Part shown: in pieces, positions 25,134 to 33,810 of the stretch
Position numbering within the stretch: position 1 is the stretch's first letter
How the letters are laid out: every line of letters begins with the position of its first letter
From: Microbacteriaceae bacterium VKM Ac-2854
GTDB taxonomy: Bacteria > Actinomycetota > Actinomycetes > Actinomycetales > Microbacteriaceae
Direction: 5' to 3'
DNA: 64,000 nucleotides
NCBI GenBank assembly: GCA_013205085.1
Contig: JABMLH010000003.1
Coordinates: 558,001-622,000 of the forward strand
Translations under genes and position numbers: made by a program
Notes under the pieces: generated by a model
Seen by the model: the letters and a program-made list of their open reading frames with translations, nothing else
What the model was told of the DNA's origin: nothing
Databases searched by the model: none

Positions 25134-25964
25134 CTACGCGCCGAAGGAGACGAACGAGCCGATGTGCTGCGGGTTGCTCGGGCTGACCAGCGTCGCGTAC
25201 TGGGCTCCGGTCAGTCGGTAGACGCCCGGGCTGATCAGGGTGGCGGAGGCGGCGCTGCTGAACTGCGGCGTCTGCCCGTGCCAACCCGTCGCGCCGGGGA
25301 AGAGCTGCGCGAGGTCGATCGTGGTCGACCAGGTGACCGGAACGTTGTCGGGAGCGAACGGGTAGCCGGGATTCGCGACGGCGATGTTCAGGGTGGCGGA
25401 GTGCCACCACTGGCCGTTGTTCACGTCGGTGATGGTGGTCGTGGTGGCGCCGGCTGCGGGCGGCGGCATCGGGACGTCCGATCCGCTGACGTGGAAGTCG
25501 AAGTTCCACTGACCACCCGCTGCGATGGTGCTGTTCCACACGTACGCCGGCGTCACGGTGAGCAGACCGGATGCCGGGTCGTAGCTGGTCGTGGCGTTCG
25601 AGATCCGCACCTTCGTGCCGTCCATGCCGTAGAACGGTGCGAGCTTCATGTCGACGGTGAACGCATAGGACTGCGGCGTCGTCGAGGCCGTCGTCACGGT
25701 GAACACCCCGTCGAAGCCGAGGCCGTTGTTCTGCGAGGAGTAGCTGTAGCCGATGGTCACCGGCGCACTGCTGCCCGTCGACGAGTAGGCCGGGAACGCA
25801 TCGTTGGACGGGTAGTACGTGGTGTTCGGGTCCGTGGGCGGCTGCGAGGCCGCCGCCGCCGGCGTGGCGATCACGACGGCGATCACGGGGCCCGACCACG
25901 CCGAGGCGCGCAGCACCGATCGGCGATCGAGCGCGTTCGAGCGTGACGGAGCGGGCGGGTTCAT
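25134..25964 (-). CDS. Tat-exported protein of unknown function
   Basis: 276 residues. The N-terminus has a twin-arginine signal ([11 protein letters not shown], residues 13-23), a hydrophobic stretch [11 protein letters not shown] and a probable cleavage site after AAAA near residue 38. The mature part is Thr/Ser/Asn/Tyr-rich beta-structure without cysteines, with no domain I recognise ([33 protein letters not shown]). A GGAGA ribosome site is 8 nt upstream. It sits inside the otherwise conserved ispG-proS order. The 286 bp upstream (25965-26250) show nothing that I can support. Confidence 0.8.
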   Translation of the reverse strand: MNPPAPSRSNALDRRSVLRASAWSGPVIAVVIATPAAAASQPPTDPNTTYYPSNDAFPAYSSTGSSAPVTIGYSYSSQNNGLGFDGVFTVTTASTTPQSYAFTVDMKLAPFYGMDGTKVRISNATTSYDPASGLLTVTPAYVWNSTIAAGGQWNFDFHVSGSDVPMPPPAAGATTTTITDVNNGQWWHSATLNIAVANPGYPFAPDNVPVTWSTTIDLAQLFPGATGWHGQTPQFSSAASATLISPGVYRLTGAQYATLVSPSNPQHIGSFVSFGA

Positions 25965-26250
25965 CGTTCGGGTCTCCAGGCGAGGCAGGAGCCGGAATCC
26001 CGCACCCGGGATCGGATGCGCGTTCGGCTCGGTTCAGCCTGAGCAGACTAAGACGACGAGTGCTCGACATCCATTCGAAAGCGGTGATCCGTCGGAAACG
26101 GCGTCAACTGTGTCGCGAAACTGCGGATCCGTCGCGACCGGCGGTTGCGTTGCCGCGATGCTCGCGGACACAACTTCGGCTGGAACGGTCCGTCATCGCT
26201 CATGGCGGTCGACCGAGCTTCTCAGCCGACGTTGCGTCGGCGCAGCGGGA

Positions 26251-27420
26251 TCAGTTCGCGCCGACCGTAACGACCGGGGACCCCGTCGACGTATCGTCCG
26301 CCGGCATCTCCGCCGCGAGGCGGTTCGCCTCCTCGATCAGGGTGCGCACGATCTCGGCCTCCGGCACCGTCTTCACGACCTCGCCGCGGACGAAGATCTG
26401 ACCCTTGCCGTTGCCGGACGCGACGCCGAGGTCGGCGTCCCGGGCCTCGCCCGGACCGTTCACGACACAGCCCATCACGGCCACCCGGAGCGGGACGGTC
26501 ATGCCCTCCAGCCCGGCCGTGACGTCGTTGGCGAGCGTGTAGACGTCGACCTGCGCCCGGCCGCAGCTCGGGCACGAGACGATCTCGAGCTTGCGCTCGC
26601 GGAGGTTCAGCGACTGCAGGATCTGCAGGCCGACCTTGACCTCCTGAGCGGGCGGGGCGGACAGCGAGACGCGGATGGTGTCGCCGATTCCCTCCGCGAG
26701 CAGGATGCCGAACGCCGTCGACGACTTGATCGTGCCCTGGAACTCCGGCCCCGCCTCCGTCACCCCGAGGTGCAGCGGCCAGTCGCCGCGCTCGGCGAGC
26801 TGGCGGTACGCCTTGACCATCACGATCGGGTCGTTGTGCTTGACCGAGATCTTGAAGTCGTGGAAGTCGTGTTCCTCGAACAGGCTCGCCTCCCAGACCG
26901 CGCTCTCGACGAGAGCCTCCGGGGTCGCCTTGCCGTACTTCTGCATCAGGCTCGGCTCGAGCGAACCCGCGTTGACGCCGATGCGAATGGAGACGCCGGC
27001 CGCCTTCGCCGCGGCGGCGATCTTGCCGACCTGGTCGTCGAACTTGCGGATGTTTCCCGGATTCACCCGGACCGCCGCGCAGCCGGCGTCGATCGCCGCG
27101 TAGACGTAGTTCGGCTGGAAATGGATGTCGGCGATCACCGGGATCTGGCTCTTCTTCGCGATGATCGGCAGCGCCTCGGCGTCGTCACGGCTGGGCACCG
27201 CGACGCGGACGATGTCGCAACCGGATGCGGTGAGTTCGGCGATCTGCTGCAGGGTCGCGTTGATATTGGTGGTCGGGGTGGTGCACATGGACTGCACGCT
27301 CACGGGCGCGTCCCCACCGACGAGGACCTTGCCCACCTTGATCTGGCGGGACTTGCGACGCGGGGCGAGGGTTTCGGGGACGGACGGCATCCCGAGATTG
27401 ACTGCTGGCACGAACGACAT
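26251..27420 (-). CDS. ispG: (E)-4-hydroxy-3-methylbut-2-enyl-diphosphate synthase
   Basis: 389 residues. IspG (GcpE) is the 4Fe-4S enzyme of the methylerythritol-phosphate pathway that makes HMBPP. The TIM-barrel half has [16 protein letters not shown] and RVNPGNI. The cluster-binding half has [10 protein letters not shown] and [12 protein letters not shown], giving the three cysteine ligands with the conserved Glu. It follows the rseP-type protease gene by 42 bp. Together with dxr at 31394-32482 the window carries two steps of this pathway. Confidence 0.97.
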   Translation of the reverse strand: MSFVPAVNLGMPSVPETLAPRRKSRQIKVGKVLVGGDAPVSVQSMCTTPTTNINATLQQIAELTASGCDIVRVAVPSRDDAEALPIIAKKSQIPVIADIHFQPNYVYAAIDAGCAAVRVNPGNIRKFDDQVGKIAAAAKAAGVSIRIGVNAGSLEPSLMQKYGKATPEALVESAVWEASLFEEHDFHDFKISVKHNDPIVMVKAYRQLAERGDWPLHLGVTEAGPEFQGTIKSSTAFGILLAEGIGDTIRVSLSAPPAQEVKVGLQILQSLNLRERKLEIVSCPSCGRAQVDVYTLANDVTAGLEGMTVPLRVAVMGCVVNGPGEARDADLGVASGNGKGQIFVRGEVVKTVPEAEIVRTLIEEANRLAAEMPADDTSTGSPVVTVGAN

Positions 27421-27462
27421 CGTACGCGCGCCACATGGCGGGAACCCGCACGCCCCGCGCTC

Positions 27463-28905
27463 CTAGAACACGCTGATCGGCTTCACGATGTCCGCATACA
27501 TCAGCAGCACGCTCATGCCGCCCAGCAGGATCACCACCGCGTACGTCAGCGGCAGCAGCTTCGCGATGTCGACCGGACCCGGATCCTTGCGGCCGAAGAG
27601 CTTCGCGACGCGGCGACGCAGGCCCTCCCAGAGTGCGCCCGCGATGTGGCCGCCGTCCATCGGCAGCAGCGGAACCATGTTGAACACGAACAGCGCGATG
27701 TTCAGCGAGGCGAGCACGCTCAGCATCAACTGGATCTTGCCGACGAGGGTCACCTGATCCGAGCTGGTCACCTCGCCGGCGATCCGGCCGACGCCGACCA
27801 TGCTGATGGGGCCGTTCGCGTCGCGCTCCTCGGTGCCGAACGCGGCCTGCGCCACGTCGATCAGGCGCTGCGGCAAGTTCAGGATCACGCCGGCGACGCT
27901 GGCGATGTTCTGCCCCATCGTCTCGGGCACGGCTGTGATCGACTGCTGGGCGAGCACGCTGGTCGGCGAGATCCCCACGAAGCCGACGACCTCGGTGACC
28001 ACGTTGCCGGAGTCGTCCGTGACGGCCGCGCCGTTCGCATCCGTCACCGCGACAGTGTTCTCGGTCGGCGTGATCGAGACCGTCCGCTCGGTACCGTCCC
28101 GCTCGACCACCATCGAGAGAGCCGTGCCGGCCGAGGCACGGATGATCGGGGTCAGCTCCGCCCAGGTGGACACGGCCTCGCCGTCGATGCTGACGATGGT
28201 GTCGCCCGGCTGCAGTCCCGCTTCGGCGCCCGGCGAGAGCGGGTCGCCCGACGCGCACGACGTGCTCGTGCTCGTCGCGGGGAGCACGCACTGCGAGACC
28301 GAGGCGAGCGTGGAGCTGTTCTGCGGCATCCCGATTCCGCACAGCAGGATCGTGAAGAGCACGAAGGCGATCACGAGGTTCATGAAGGGCCCACCGAACA
28401 TCACGATGATCCGCTTCCAGACCGGCAGCCGGTAGAACGCGCGATGCTCCTCCCCGACACCGATGGTTTCGGCGCTCGCGGCGCGGGCCTCATCGATCAT
28501 CGAGGCGTACGCGCCCCTTCGCGGCTGCGCGGATTCAGTGCCGTCGTTGCCGAGGTCGAGGGGCAGATCCGTGGTGCCGATCTCGCCGACGCGAGCGCTG
28601 CGTCCGCCCTCGAGGGCGTTGAAGAAGCCCGTGCTCGACTCCCCCACCGCGTCGCCCGGCTTCTTCGGCGGGTACATCCCGATCATCGCGATGTAGCCGC
28701 CGAGCGGCAGCGCCTTGATGCCGTACTCGGTCTCGCCGCGCCGGCGCGACCACAGGGTCTTGCCGAAGCCGACCATGTACTGGGTCACCTTCACCCCGAA
28801 GAGCTTGGCGGGCACCAGGTGTCCGATCTCGTGCAGCGCGATCGAGAGCGCGACGCCGATGAAGATGATGACGACGCCGAGGATGAACAGCAGCACGGAT
28901 TCCAC
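27463..28905 (-). CDS. rseP: site-2 membrane metalloprotease (RseP/Rip1 type)
   Basis: 480 residues, an M50 intramembrane protease that cuts membrane-anchored anti-sigma factors or signal peptides. The zinc site is HEIGH (His25, Glu26, His29) in the first helix, with the partner motif NMVPLLPMDGGH in the third. Between them lie a long cytoplasmic insertion and one PDZ domain (AGLQPGDTIVSIDGEAVSTW). The GTG start is 6 nt after TAAAGT on the minus strand, so the mRNA is probably leaderless. ispG is 42 bp downstream. dxr, its usual upstream neighbour, is about 2.5 kb away. Confidence 0.93.
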   Translation of the reverse strand: MESVLLFILGVVIIFIGVALSIALHEIGHLVPAKLFGVKVTQYMVGFGKTLWSRRRGETEYGIKALPLGGYIAMIGMYPPKKPGDAVGESSTGFFNALEGGRSARVGEIGTTDLPLDLGNDGTESAQPRRGAYASMIDEARAASAETIGVGEEHRAFYRLPVWKRIIVMFGGPFMNLVIAFVLFTILLCGIGMPQNSSTLASVSQCVLPATSTSTSCASGDPLSPGAEAGLQPGDTIVSIDGEAVSTWAELTPIIRASAGTALSMVVERDGTERTVSITPTENTVAVTDANGAAVTDDSGNVVTEVVGFVGISPTSVLAQQSITAVPETMGQNIASVAGVILNLPQRLIDVAQAAFGTEERDANGPISMVGVGRIAGEVTSSDQVTLVGKIQLMLSVLASLNIALFVFNMVPLLPMDGGHIAGALWEGLRRRVAKLFGRKDPGPVDIAKLLPLTYAVVILLGGMSVLLMYADIVKPISVF

Positions 28906-28911
28906 CCGGTT

Positions 28912-28917
28912 ACTTTA
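28912..28917 (-). promoter_or_regulatory. TAAAGT -10 element, leaderless start of rseP
   Basis: On the minus strand TAAAGT is followed by AACCGG (6 nt) and the GTG of the protease gene. It gives rseP-ispG their own promoter, separate from dxr. Confidence 0.5.
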
Positions 28918-28968
28918 CGTTCCCCGCGCGGCACGGCGCTGAGCGACGGCTGGGCGAGCCCTCTGCGC

Positions 28969-29655
28969 TCACACGCCCCAGTTCTGCGCCGGCGTCGAGA
29001 TCTGGGTGATCGTCGAACTGCCGTCCTTGGCATAGGCGAAGACGGACAGCTCGTGCGGCTGCTCGCCGGCGGCCGGGGCGGGGCCGACCTCGACCATGTC
29101 GAAGTGGAACGAGCTCTCGCCGATGAGCACCGCCGGCTCGCCCGCCCACTTCGACGCGAGGTCCGCCACCGCATCGCCGACCCGCACCCCGCCGGGACCG
29201 GCGATCACGACCTCTCCGACCGCTGCCGCGGTGACCAGCGCGACGAACTCGGGGTACTCCGGGTCGGCGGCGGGGGAATCGGGATCGCGCAGCACGAATC
29301 CGCCCCAGTCGTAGTCCGTGTCGGGCGGAGACTCGATGCCCTGCTCGTAGTCGGCGACCGTCGGTTCCGCACCGAACGCGTCGGTCAGGATCTCGACGGC
29401 GTCGGCGGTCGGGCCGAAGAAGTCGATCCTGGCGATCACGGTGCTGTCCGCCGCGACCACATCGGCGACCTGGCTGCCGAGGATCACCGAACCAGCATCG
29501 GCGTCTTCCGTCGGCGTCGGCGTCGGCGTGCTGCCCGCCGACGTCGCGGGCGGCGCCGGCGTTCCGGCCGCGGGAGCCGCGGTGCAGCCGGCCAGCGCGA
29601 CCAGCGCGAAGGCGGCCAGGACGAGTGCACGATGACAGCGCGTCGATGCGTTCAC
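28969..29655 (-). CDS. secreted lipoprotein of unknown function
   Basis: 228 residues with a lipoprotein signal: basic start, hydrophobic core ALVLAAFALVA and lipobox LAGC (Cys24), then a Thr/Pro/Ala-rich linker (TSAGSTPTPTPTED). The mature domain has alternating strands (VIARIDFFGPTADAVEILTDAFG) that I cannot assign. GTG at 29655 with GGGGGAAT just upstream gives a compact signal peptide; an in-frame ATG at 29700 would add 15 residues. It is placed between rseP and the tetR gene, breaking the usual dxr-rseP adjacency. Confidence 0.75.
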   Translation of the reverse strand: MNASTRCHRALVLAAFALVALAGCTAAPAAGTPAPPATSAGSTPTPTPTEDADAGSVILGSQVADVVAADSTVIARIDFFGPTADAVEILTDAFGAEPTVADYEQGIESPPDTDYDWGGFVLRDPDSPAADPEYPEFVALVTAAAVGEVVIAGPGGVRVGDAVADLASKWAGEPAVLIGESSFHFDMVEVGPAPAAGEQPHELSVFAYAKDGSSTITQISTPAQNWGV

Positions 29656-29733
29656 GATTCCCCCAGAAGGTCTCGCGGAGACGTTTCCCCGCATCGCCAT
29701 CCTCGCCGCGGTGCATGCGGATCGGGATAACGA

Positions 29734-30402
29734 TCAGGCTTCGACCAGCTCGAGCCGCGCGACCATCGAGTCCACCGCGGCGTCGAAGAACGCATCCGCA
29801 TCGGCGACGGAGCCCACCAGGTGGCCGAACAACTCGAAGCTGATCAGTCCGTACGTCTCGCTCCAGGTGCGGATGCCCTCGGTCAGGTAACGCATCGGTC
29901 CGGTGTAGCCGACCTGCGCCGCGATCCCGGGCTCGAGGCCGGGGCCTCTCTCGTCGTCGGGCGCGCCGCCGTGCGCATCCTGGATCACGGTGACGAGGAG
30001 CATCGTGGCGATCGTCGCCGCTGCGACGGTCTCGCGCGGGGCGACGTAGCCCGGCACGGGCGAGCCGAAGATCAGCGCGTAACGATGCGGATGGGCGCGG
30101 GCCCACGACCGGATCGCACCGGTCACCGCTCGGAATCGGCCGGCGTGATCCTCGCGGGCCCGCAACCGCTCCGCCGTCGTCGCGGCCTCGCCGAGGTCCC
30201 AGTACGCGCGCAGGATCAGCTCGGTCAGCAGCGCGTCGCGGCTCGGCACGTAGCGGTAGACGGCCGATGAGGCGACCCCGAGCTCGCGCGCGACCGAGCG
30301 CAGGCTCAGGCCCGAGGCCCCCAGTTCGGCGAGTTGGCGCGTCGCGGCCGCCACGATGTCCTCGGTGAAGCGCTCCCGCGCCATCTCTCTCGCCGTCGCC
30401 AT
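29734..30402 (-). CDS. TetR-family transcriptional regulator
   Basis: 222 residues. The helix-turn-helix is in the N-terminal 60 residues (LSLRSVARELGVASSAVYRYVPSRDALL). The C-terminal ligand domain has RYALIFGSPVPGYVAP, a stretch typical of the WHG/TetR_C_33 branch. The second of two adjacent ATG codons is chosen, GGAGGA being 3 nt upstream. It is divergent from a NAD-dependent epimerase gene, and two copies of a palindromic site lie between them, so it most likely represses itself and the epimerase. Confidence 0.88.
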   Translation of the reverse strand: MATAREMARERFTEDIVAAATRQLAELGASGLSLRSVARELGVASSAVYRYVPSRDALLTELILRAYWDLGEAATTAERLRAREDHAGRFRAVTGAIRSWARAHPHRYALIFGSPVPGYVAPRETVAAATIATMLLVTVIQDAHGGAPDDERGPGLEPGIAAQVGYTGPMRYLTEGIRTWSETYGLISFELFGHLVGSVADADAFFDAAVDSMVARLELVEA

Positions 30403-30424
30403 CATTCCTCCATGCTGCCATTTC

Positions 30425-30456
30425 AGAGCAGTGCACACAAACGAGAGCACTGCTCT
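30425..30456. promoter_or_regulatory. double TetR operator in the divergent promoter
   Basis: AGAGCACTGCTCT at 30444-30456 is a perfect 13-bp palindrome. AGAGCAGTGCACA at 30425-30437 is an imperfect second copy 19 bp away, nearly two helical turns. The second site overlaps TTGCTT (30456-30461), a -35 candidate 17 bp from the epimerase -10 TACGGT. Confidence 0.65.
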
Positions 30457-30478
30457 TGCTTTTGTTTCGAGGTCCGAC

Positions 30479-30484
30479 TACGGT
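30479..30484 (+). promoter_or_regulatory. TACGGT -10 element, leaderless start of epimerase gene
   Basis: TACGGT is followed by CGGCGGC (7 nt) and the ATG at 30492, with TTGCTT 17 bp upstream as the -35 element. Confidence 0.55.
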
Positions 30485-30491
30485 CGGCGGC

Positions 30492-31403
30492 ATGACGATC
30501 CTCATCCTCGGCGCCGGACTCATCGGCCGCACCCTCGCCTCCCGTCTCGTCGCCCGCGGCGACACCGTCACCGTCGCCACCCGCAGCGGCAGCTCGGTCG
30601 CGGGAACCACCGCGCTCGCCCTCGACGTCGCCGATCAGGCCGCGCTCACCCGCGCCGCGACCGGCGTCGACACGATCGTGAACGCGATCAACCCGCCGTA
30701 CGGTCAGTGGCCGAAGGCCTGGCCGCCGGCCTTCCGGTCCCTCGCCGCAGCGGCGAGTGCCACCGGCAGCGCCGTGGTGCAGATGGGCAACCTGTACTCC
30801 TACGGACGGGCGGCGATGCCGATGACCGAGGCCTCGCCGGAGCGACCGGCCGATGGGAAGGGCCGCATCCGCGCGGAGGGCTGGCGGCTGCTGCGCGAAG
30901 CCGGCGAGAGCGCGGGCTTCCGGGCCGTCGAGGTGCGCGCCTCCGACTACTTCGGGCCCGGCGAGGATGCGCACGCGCATCTGGGCGGACGGTTCTTCCG
31001 GCCGCTGCTCGCCGGCAGGACCGCGCGGATCGTGGGCGACCCCGCTCTGGCGCACAGCTGGGCCTACCTGCCCGACATCGCGCGCACGCTCGAGGCGGCG
31101 ATCGACGCCGAGGCGGCGGGTTCACGGATCTGGCACGTGCCGCCGGCGAGCGACCTCTCCCGGATCGCGGTGCTCGCCCAGCTGCGCGAACAGTACGGTG
31201 CGACCGGTCGGATCGCGGCGTACAGCGACCTCGGGTTGCGGGCGCTCGGCCTCGTCTCGGCGGACATCCGCGAGATCCAGCGTTCCAGCTACCAGTTCCG
31301 GATGACCTTCACCGACGACGCCCGGGTGACCACGCGCGGACTCGGCGTCACCGCGACCTCGTGGGACGAGGCACTGGAGCAGACCGTGCGCTCCTACCGC
31401 TGA
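30492..31403 (+). CDS. NAD-dependent epimerase/dehydratase family protein
   Basis: 303 residues, extended SDR fold with dinucleotide loop [12 protein letters not shown] (residues 5-16). The loop GxGxxG differs from the GxxGxxG of typical epimerases, and a canonical YxxxK is not obvious (YSYGRAAMP follows MGNL). It resembles the actinobacterial TetR-linked group of NAD-binding proteins whose substrate is unknown. It starts at the ATG 7 nt after TACGGT. Its 3' end overlaps the convergent dxr gene by 10 bp. The TetR operator overlaps its promoter, so expression is probably ligand-induced. Confidence 0.82.
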   Translation: MTILILGAGLIGRTLASRLVARGDTVTVATRSGSSVAGTTALALDVADQAALTRAATGVDTIVNAINPPYGQWPKAWPPAFRSLAAAASATGSAVVQMGNLYSYGRAAMPMTEASPERPADGKGRIRAEGWRLLREAGESAGFRAVEVRASDYFGPGEDAHAHLGGRFFRPLLAGRTARIVGDPALAHSWAYLPDIARTLEAAIDAEAAGSRIWHVPPASDLSRIAVLAQLREQYGATGRIAAYSDLGLRALGLVSADIREIQRSSYQFRMTFTDDARVTTRGLGVTATSWDEALEQTVRSYR

Positions 31404-32482
31404 GCCGCAGCGATCCGCTCGTCCGCCGCCGCCCGCGCCCAGAGCTCGGCCGCCGCGAGCGACTCCCGGGTGAGCTCACCGTCGACAGAGTGGGCGTCGA
31501 CCGTCGCCTCGACGACGTCGAGGATGTCGAGGTAGCCGATCCGGCCGGAGTGGAAGGCGTGCACCGCCTGTTCGTTCGCCGCGTTGAACACGGCGGGGTA
31601 CGAGGCGCCGGCGACGCCCACCCGCTTGGCGAGAGCCACCGAGGGGAATGCCTCCTCATCCAGCGGCTCGAAGGTCCAGGCGTGCGCGCGCGTCCAATCG
31701 AGTGGTTCGCCCACGCCCGCGACGCGGTGCGGCCAGTCCAGGCCGAGCGAGATCGGCAGCCGCATGTCGGGCGGCGAAGCCTGAGCGATCGTGGAGCCGT
31801 CGACGAATTCGACCATCGAGTGGATCACGGACTGCGGATGCACGGTCACGGCGATCCGCTCGTACGGCACGTCGAAGAGCAGGTGCGCCTCGATCACTTC
31901 GAGGCCCTTGTTCACCAGCGTCGACGAGTTCGTCGTGACGACCAGGCCCATGTCCCAGGTGGGATGCGCGAGCGCCTCGGCCGGCGTCACGTCGCGGAGG
32001 GAGTCGCGACGGCGACCGCGGAACGGGCCACCGGAGGCGGTGAGCACCAGGCGGCGCACCTCGCTCTTCGTGCCGGCGAGCAGGGCCTGCGCGATCGCGG
32101 AGTGCTCGGAGTCGACCGGCACGATCTGGCCCGGCGCGGCGACGGAGGTGACCAGGTCGCCGCCGACGATCAGTGACTCCTTGTTCGCCAGCGCGAGCGA
32201 GCGTCCGCTCTCCAACGCGGCCAGTGTCGGCCCGAGGCCGACGGATCCGGTGATGCCGTTGAGCACCACATCCGCCTCGACGGTGCGCACCAGCTGCTCG
32301 GCCTCGTCCGCCCCGAACGCGGTGTGCTCGACCCCGAACTGCCGCGCCTGCTCGGCGACCGCGTCGCGGTTCGATCCCGCGGCGAGCCCGACCACCTCGA
32401 AGCGATCCCGATTGGCGCCGATCACATCCAGCGCCTGCGTCCCGATCGACCCTGTTGACCCGAGAACGATGACCCTGCGCAT
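31394..32482 (-). CDS. dxr: 1-deoxy-D-xylulose-5-phosphate reductoisomerase
   Basis: 362 residues. Dxr (IspC) converts DXP to MEP, the committing step of the non-mevalonate isoprenoid route. Motifs: NADPH loop [15 protein letters not shown] (residues 6-20), [20 protein letters not shown] (metal ligands), TASGGPFRG and [11 protein letters not shown]. The ATG at 32482 begins [11 protein letters not shown] as in homologues. Upstream lie three 20-nt tandem units and a longer inverted repeat. It converges with the epimerase gene, overlapping by 10 bp, and is split from rseP-ispG by about 2.5 kb of accessory genes. Confidence 0.96.
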   Translation of the reverse strand: MRRVIVLGSTGSIGTQALDVIGANRDRFEVVGLAAGSNRDAVAEQARQFGVEHTAFGADEAEQLVRTVEADVVLNGITGSVGLGPTLAALESGRSLALANKESLIVGGDLVTSVAAPGQIVPVDSEHSAIAQALLAGTKSEVRRLVLTASGGPFRGRRRDSLRDVTPAEALAHPTWDMGLVVTTNSSTLVNKGLEVIEAHLLFDVPYERIAVTVHPQSVIHSMVEFVDGSTIAQASPPDMRLPISLGLDWPHRVAGVGEPLDWTRAHAWTFEPLDEEAFPSVALAKRVGVAGASYPAVFNAANEQAVHAFHSGRIGYLDILDVVEATVDAHSVDGELTRESLAAAELWARAAADERIAAAQR

Positions 32483-32490
32483 GCGCCCAT

Positions 32491-32550
32491 CGTCCCACGC
32501 CCGACCCGAGCGTCCCACGCGCACCCCGAGCGTCCCACGCGCGCCCCGGG
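32491..32550. repeat. three 20-nt tandem units upstream of dxr
   Basis: Units beginning CGTCCCACGC occupy 32491-32510, 32511-32530 and 32531-32550, differing at only a few positions in their second halves. They start 8 bp before the dxr start codon, so they cover the region where its promoter should be. Confidence 0.75.
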
Positions 32551-32577
32551 TCCTTCGGCCTCCTGCCCGATTCGCCG

Positions 32578-32683
32578 CCGCGGAAATACAGGGTCAGGAC
32601 GGAAATACAGGGTCAGGACGGAAATGAGGGCAGGACATGCGGATGAGAGCGCGATCTTCGCCGCTCACCCTGCATTTCCGCGG
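32578..32683. repeat. GGAAATACAGGGT dispersed repeat, copy A
   Basis: Terminal arms CCGCGGAAATACAGGGT (32578-32594) and ACCCTGCATTTCCGCGG (32667-32683) pair with one mismatch. Inside are two exact 19-nt units GGAAATACAGGGTCAGGAC (32582-32600, 32601-32619) and a shortened third. The core ATGCGGATG followed by GCGATCTTCG is shared with the other copies. It lies between the FKBP stop and dxr start. Confidence 0.82.
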
Positions 32684-32703
32684 GGCGGACGGGCGCCCGC
32701 CCC

Positions 32704-33672
32704 CTAGTTGATCGCCAGGATGTCGATCACGAACACCAGCGTGTCCGTTCCCGAGATCCCCGCGCTCGACTGCCCGTCGGCCCCGTAGCCCTTGTCCGGC
32801 GGGATCACCACGAGCACCTGCGAGCCCACGGTCTGGCCTACGACGGCGTCGCGGAAGCCCTCGATCACGTCGCCCGTGCCGAAGGACGCCGGCGTGCCGT
32901 TGCCCCAGCTCTCGTCGAACACCGCGCCGCTCGTCCAGTTCACGCCGCTGTACTGCACGATCAGGCTGTCGCCGTCGGCCACGGTCGCGCCCGCGCCCTT
33001 CTTCAAGACCTCGAGCTGGAGGTCCGTCGGCGGGTCGGTCTCGGGGATGGTGACGGTCGGCGCTCCGGTGTCGTCCAACTCCACCGTCGGCAGTCCGTCG
33101 ACCGGCGCCTGCTCGACACCGTCCGCCGCCGCGGGGATGATGCTCTCGACGTCGATCACCATCACGATCGTGTCCGTGCCCGACAGCGAGTAGGTGGCGT
33201 TGCCGTCCGATCCGAAGGCATCCGACGGAGGAACGACCGCGACCACACGGGAGCCGACGGTGGCGCAGTTGACCGCCTTGACCAGGCCGACGAGGTACTG
33301 ATCGGCGTCGACCGGGAGCGCGGCGTGACCGCCAGCGGCGTATCCGCTCGCGCTGAACTCCGCACCCGTCGTTCCGTTGTAGAGGGTGTAGTCCAGCAGC
33401 ACCATGTCGTCCTCGGCGACGGTCTCCCCCGTTCCGGCGGACGCGACGGTGACCTCCGTCGTGTCGGCGGCAAGGGGAGCCGGGAAGACGGTCACCGGCT
33501 TGGTGCCGAAGTCGCCCGTTGTGGTGATCGCGTCGGAGGCGTCGCCGCTGCTCGCGCACGTCAGCGGCGTCGAGGTCGGCGTCGCGGTCGACGCGTCGGT
33601 GCTCGCACCGGTGCACGCGGCGAGCGCGAGGGTGGAGCCGAGGACGGCGAGGATCGCAAGGGTTCTGCGCAC
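32704..33672 (-). CDS. lipoprotein with two FKBP-type peptidyl-prolyl isomerase domains
   Basis: 322 residues: lipoprotein signal with lipobox LAAC (Cys20), Thr/Ser-rich linker, a first FKBP-like domain (about 70-175: DMVLLDYTLYNGTTG, DQYLVGLVKAVNCATVGSRV) and a second (about 220-320: DSLIVQYSGVNWTSGAVFDESW, GSQVLVVIPPDKGYG). The second matches the family better; the first lacks several active-site aromatics and may be structural. It probably assists folding of exported proteins at the membrane surface. The GTG start has GGAAAGG eight bases upstream. Confidence 0.88.
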   Translation of the reverse strand: MRRTLAILAVLGSTLALAACTGASTDASTATPTSTPLTCASSGDASDAITTTGDFGTKPVTVFPAPLAADTTEVTVASAGTGETVAEDDMVLLDYTLYNGTTGAEFSASGYAAGGHAALPVDADQYLVGLVKAVNCATVGSRVVAVVPPSDAFGSDGNATYSLSGTDTIVMVIDVESIIPAAADGVEQAPVDGLPTVELDDTGAPTVTIPETDPPTDLQLEVLKKGAGATVADGDSLIVQYSGVNWTSGAVFDESWGNGTPASFGTGDVIEGFRDAVVGQTVGSQVLVVIPPDKGYGADGQSSAGISGTDTLVFVIDILAIN

Positions 33673-33797
33673 GGGGCAAACCTTTCCGCGGCACGGGAGT
33701 GCCGGGTCGGACGAGCGGGGAGGCTGCCATCATCCCCGAGATATCTAAGGACGGGCTGGGCGCCGCGTCGCTGAGCTTCGGTGTCGGACCCCTCGCC

Positions 33798-33803
33798 TAG
33801 CAT
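33798..33803 (+). promoter_or_regulatory. TAGCAT -10 element, leaderless start of first gabT
   Basis: TAGCAT is followed by GGTCGGC (7 nt) and the ATG at 33811. This supports 33811 over the in-frame GTG at 33781. Confidence 0.55.
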
Positions 33804-33810
33804 GGTCGGC

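Noticed and set aside
25819-29730. A 1303-codon plus-strand frame across ispG and rseP
   Set aside because: It lies antisense to two well-identified genes and shows only compositional Arg/His/Asp bias without any domain.
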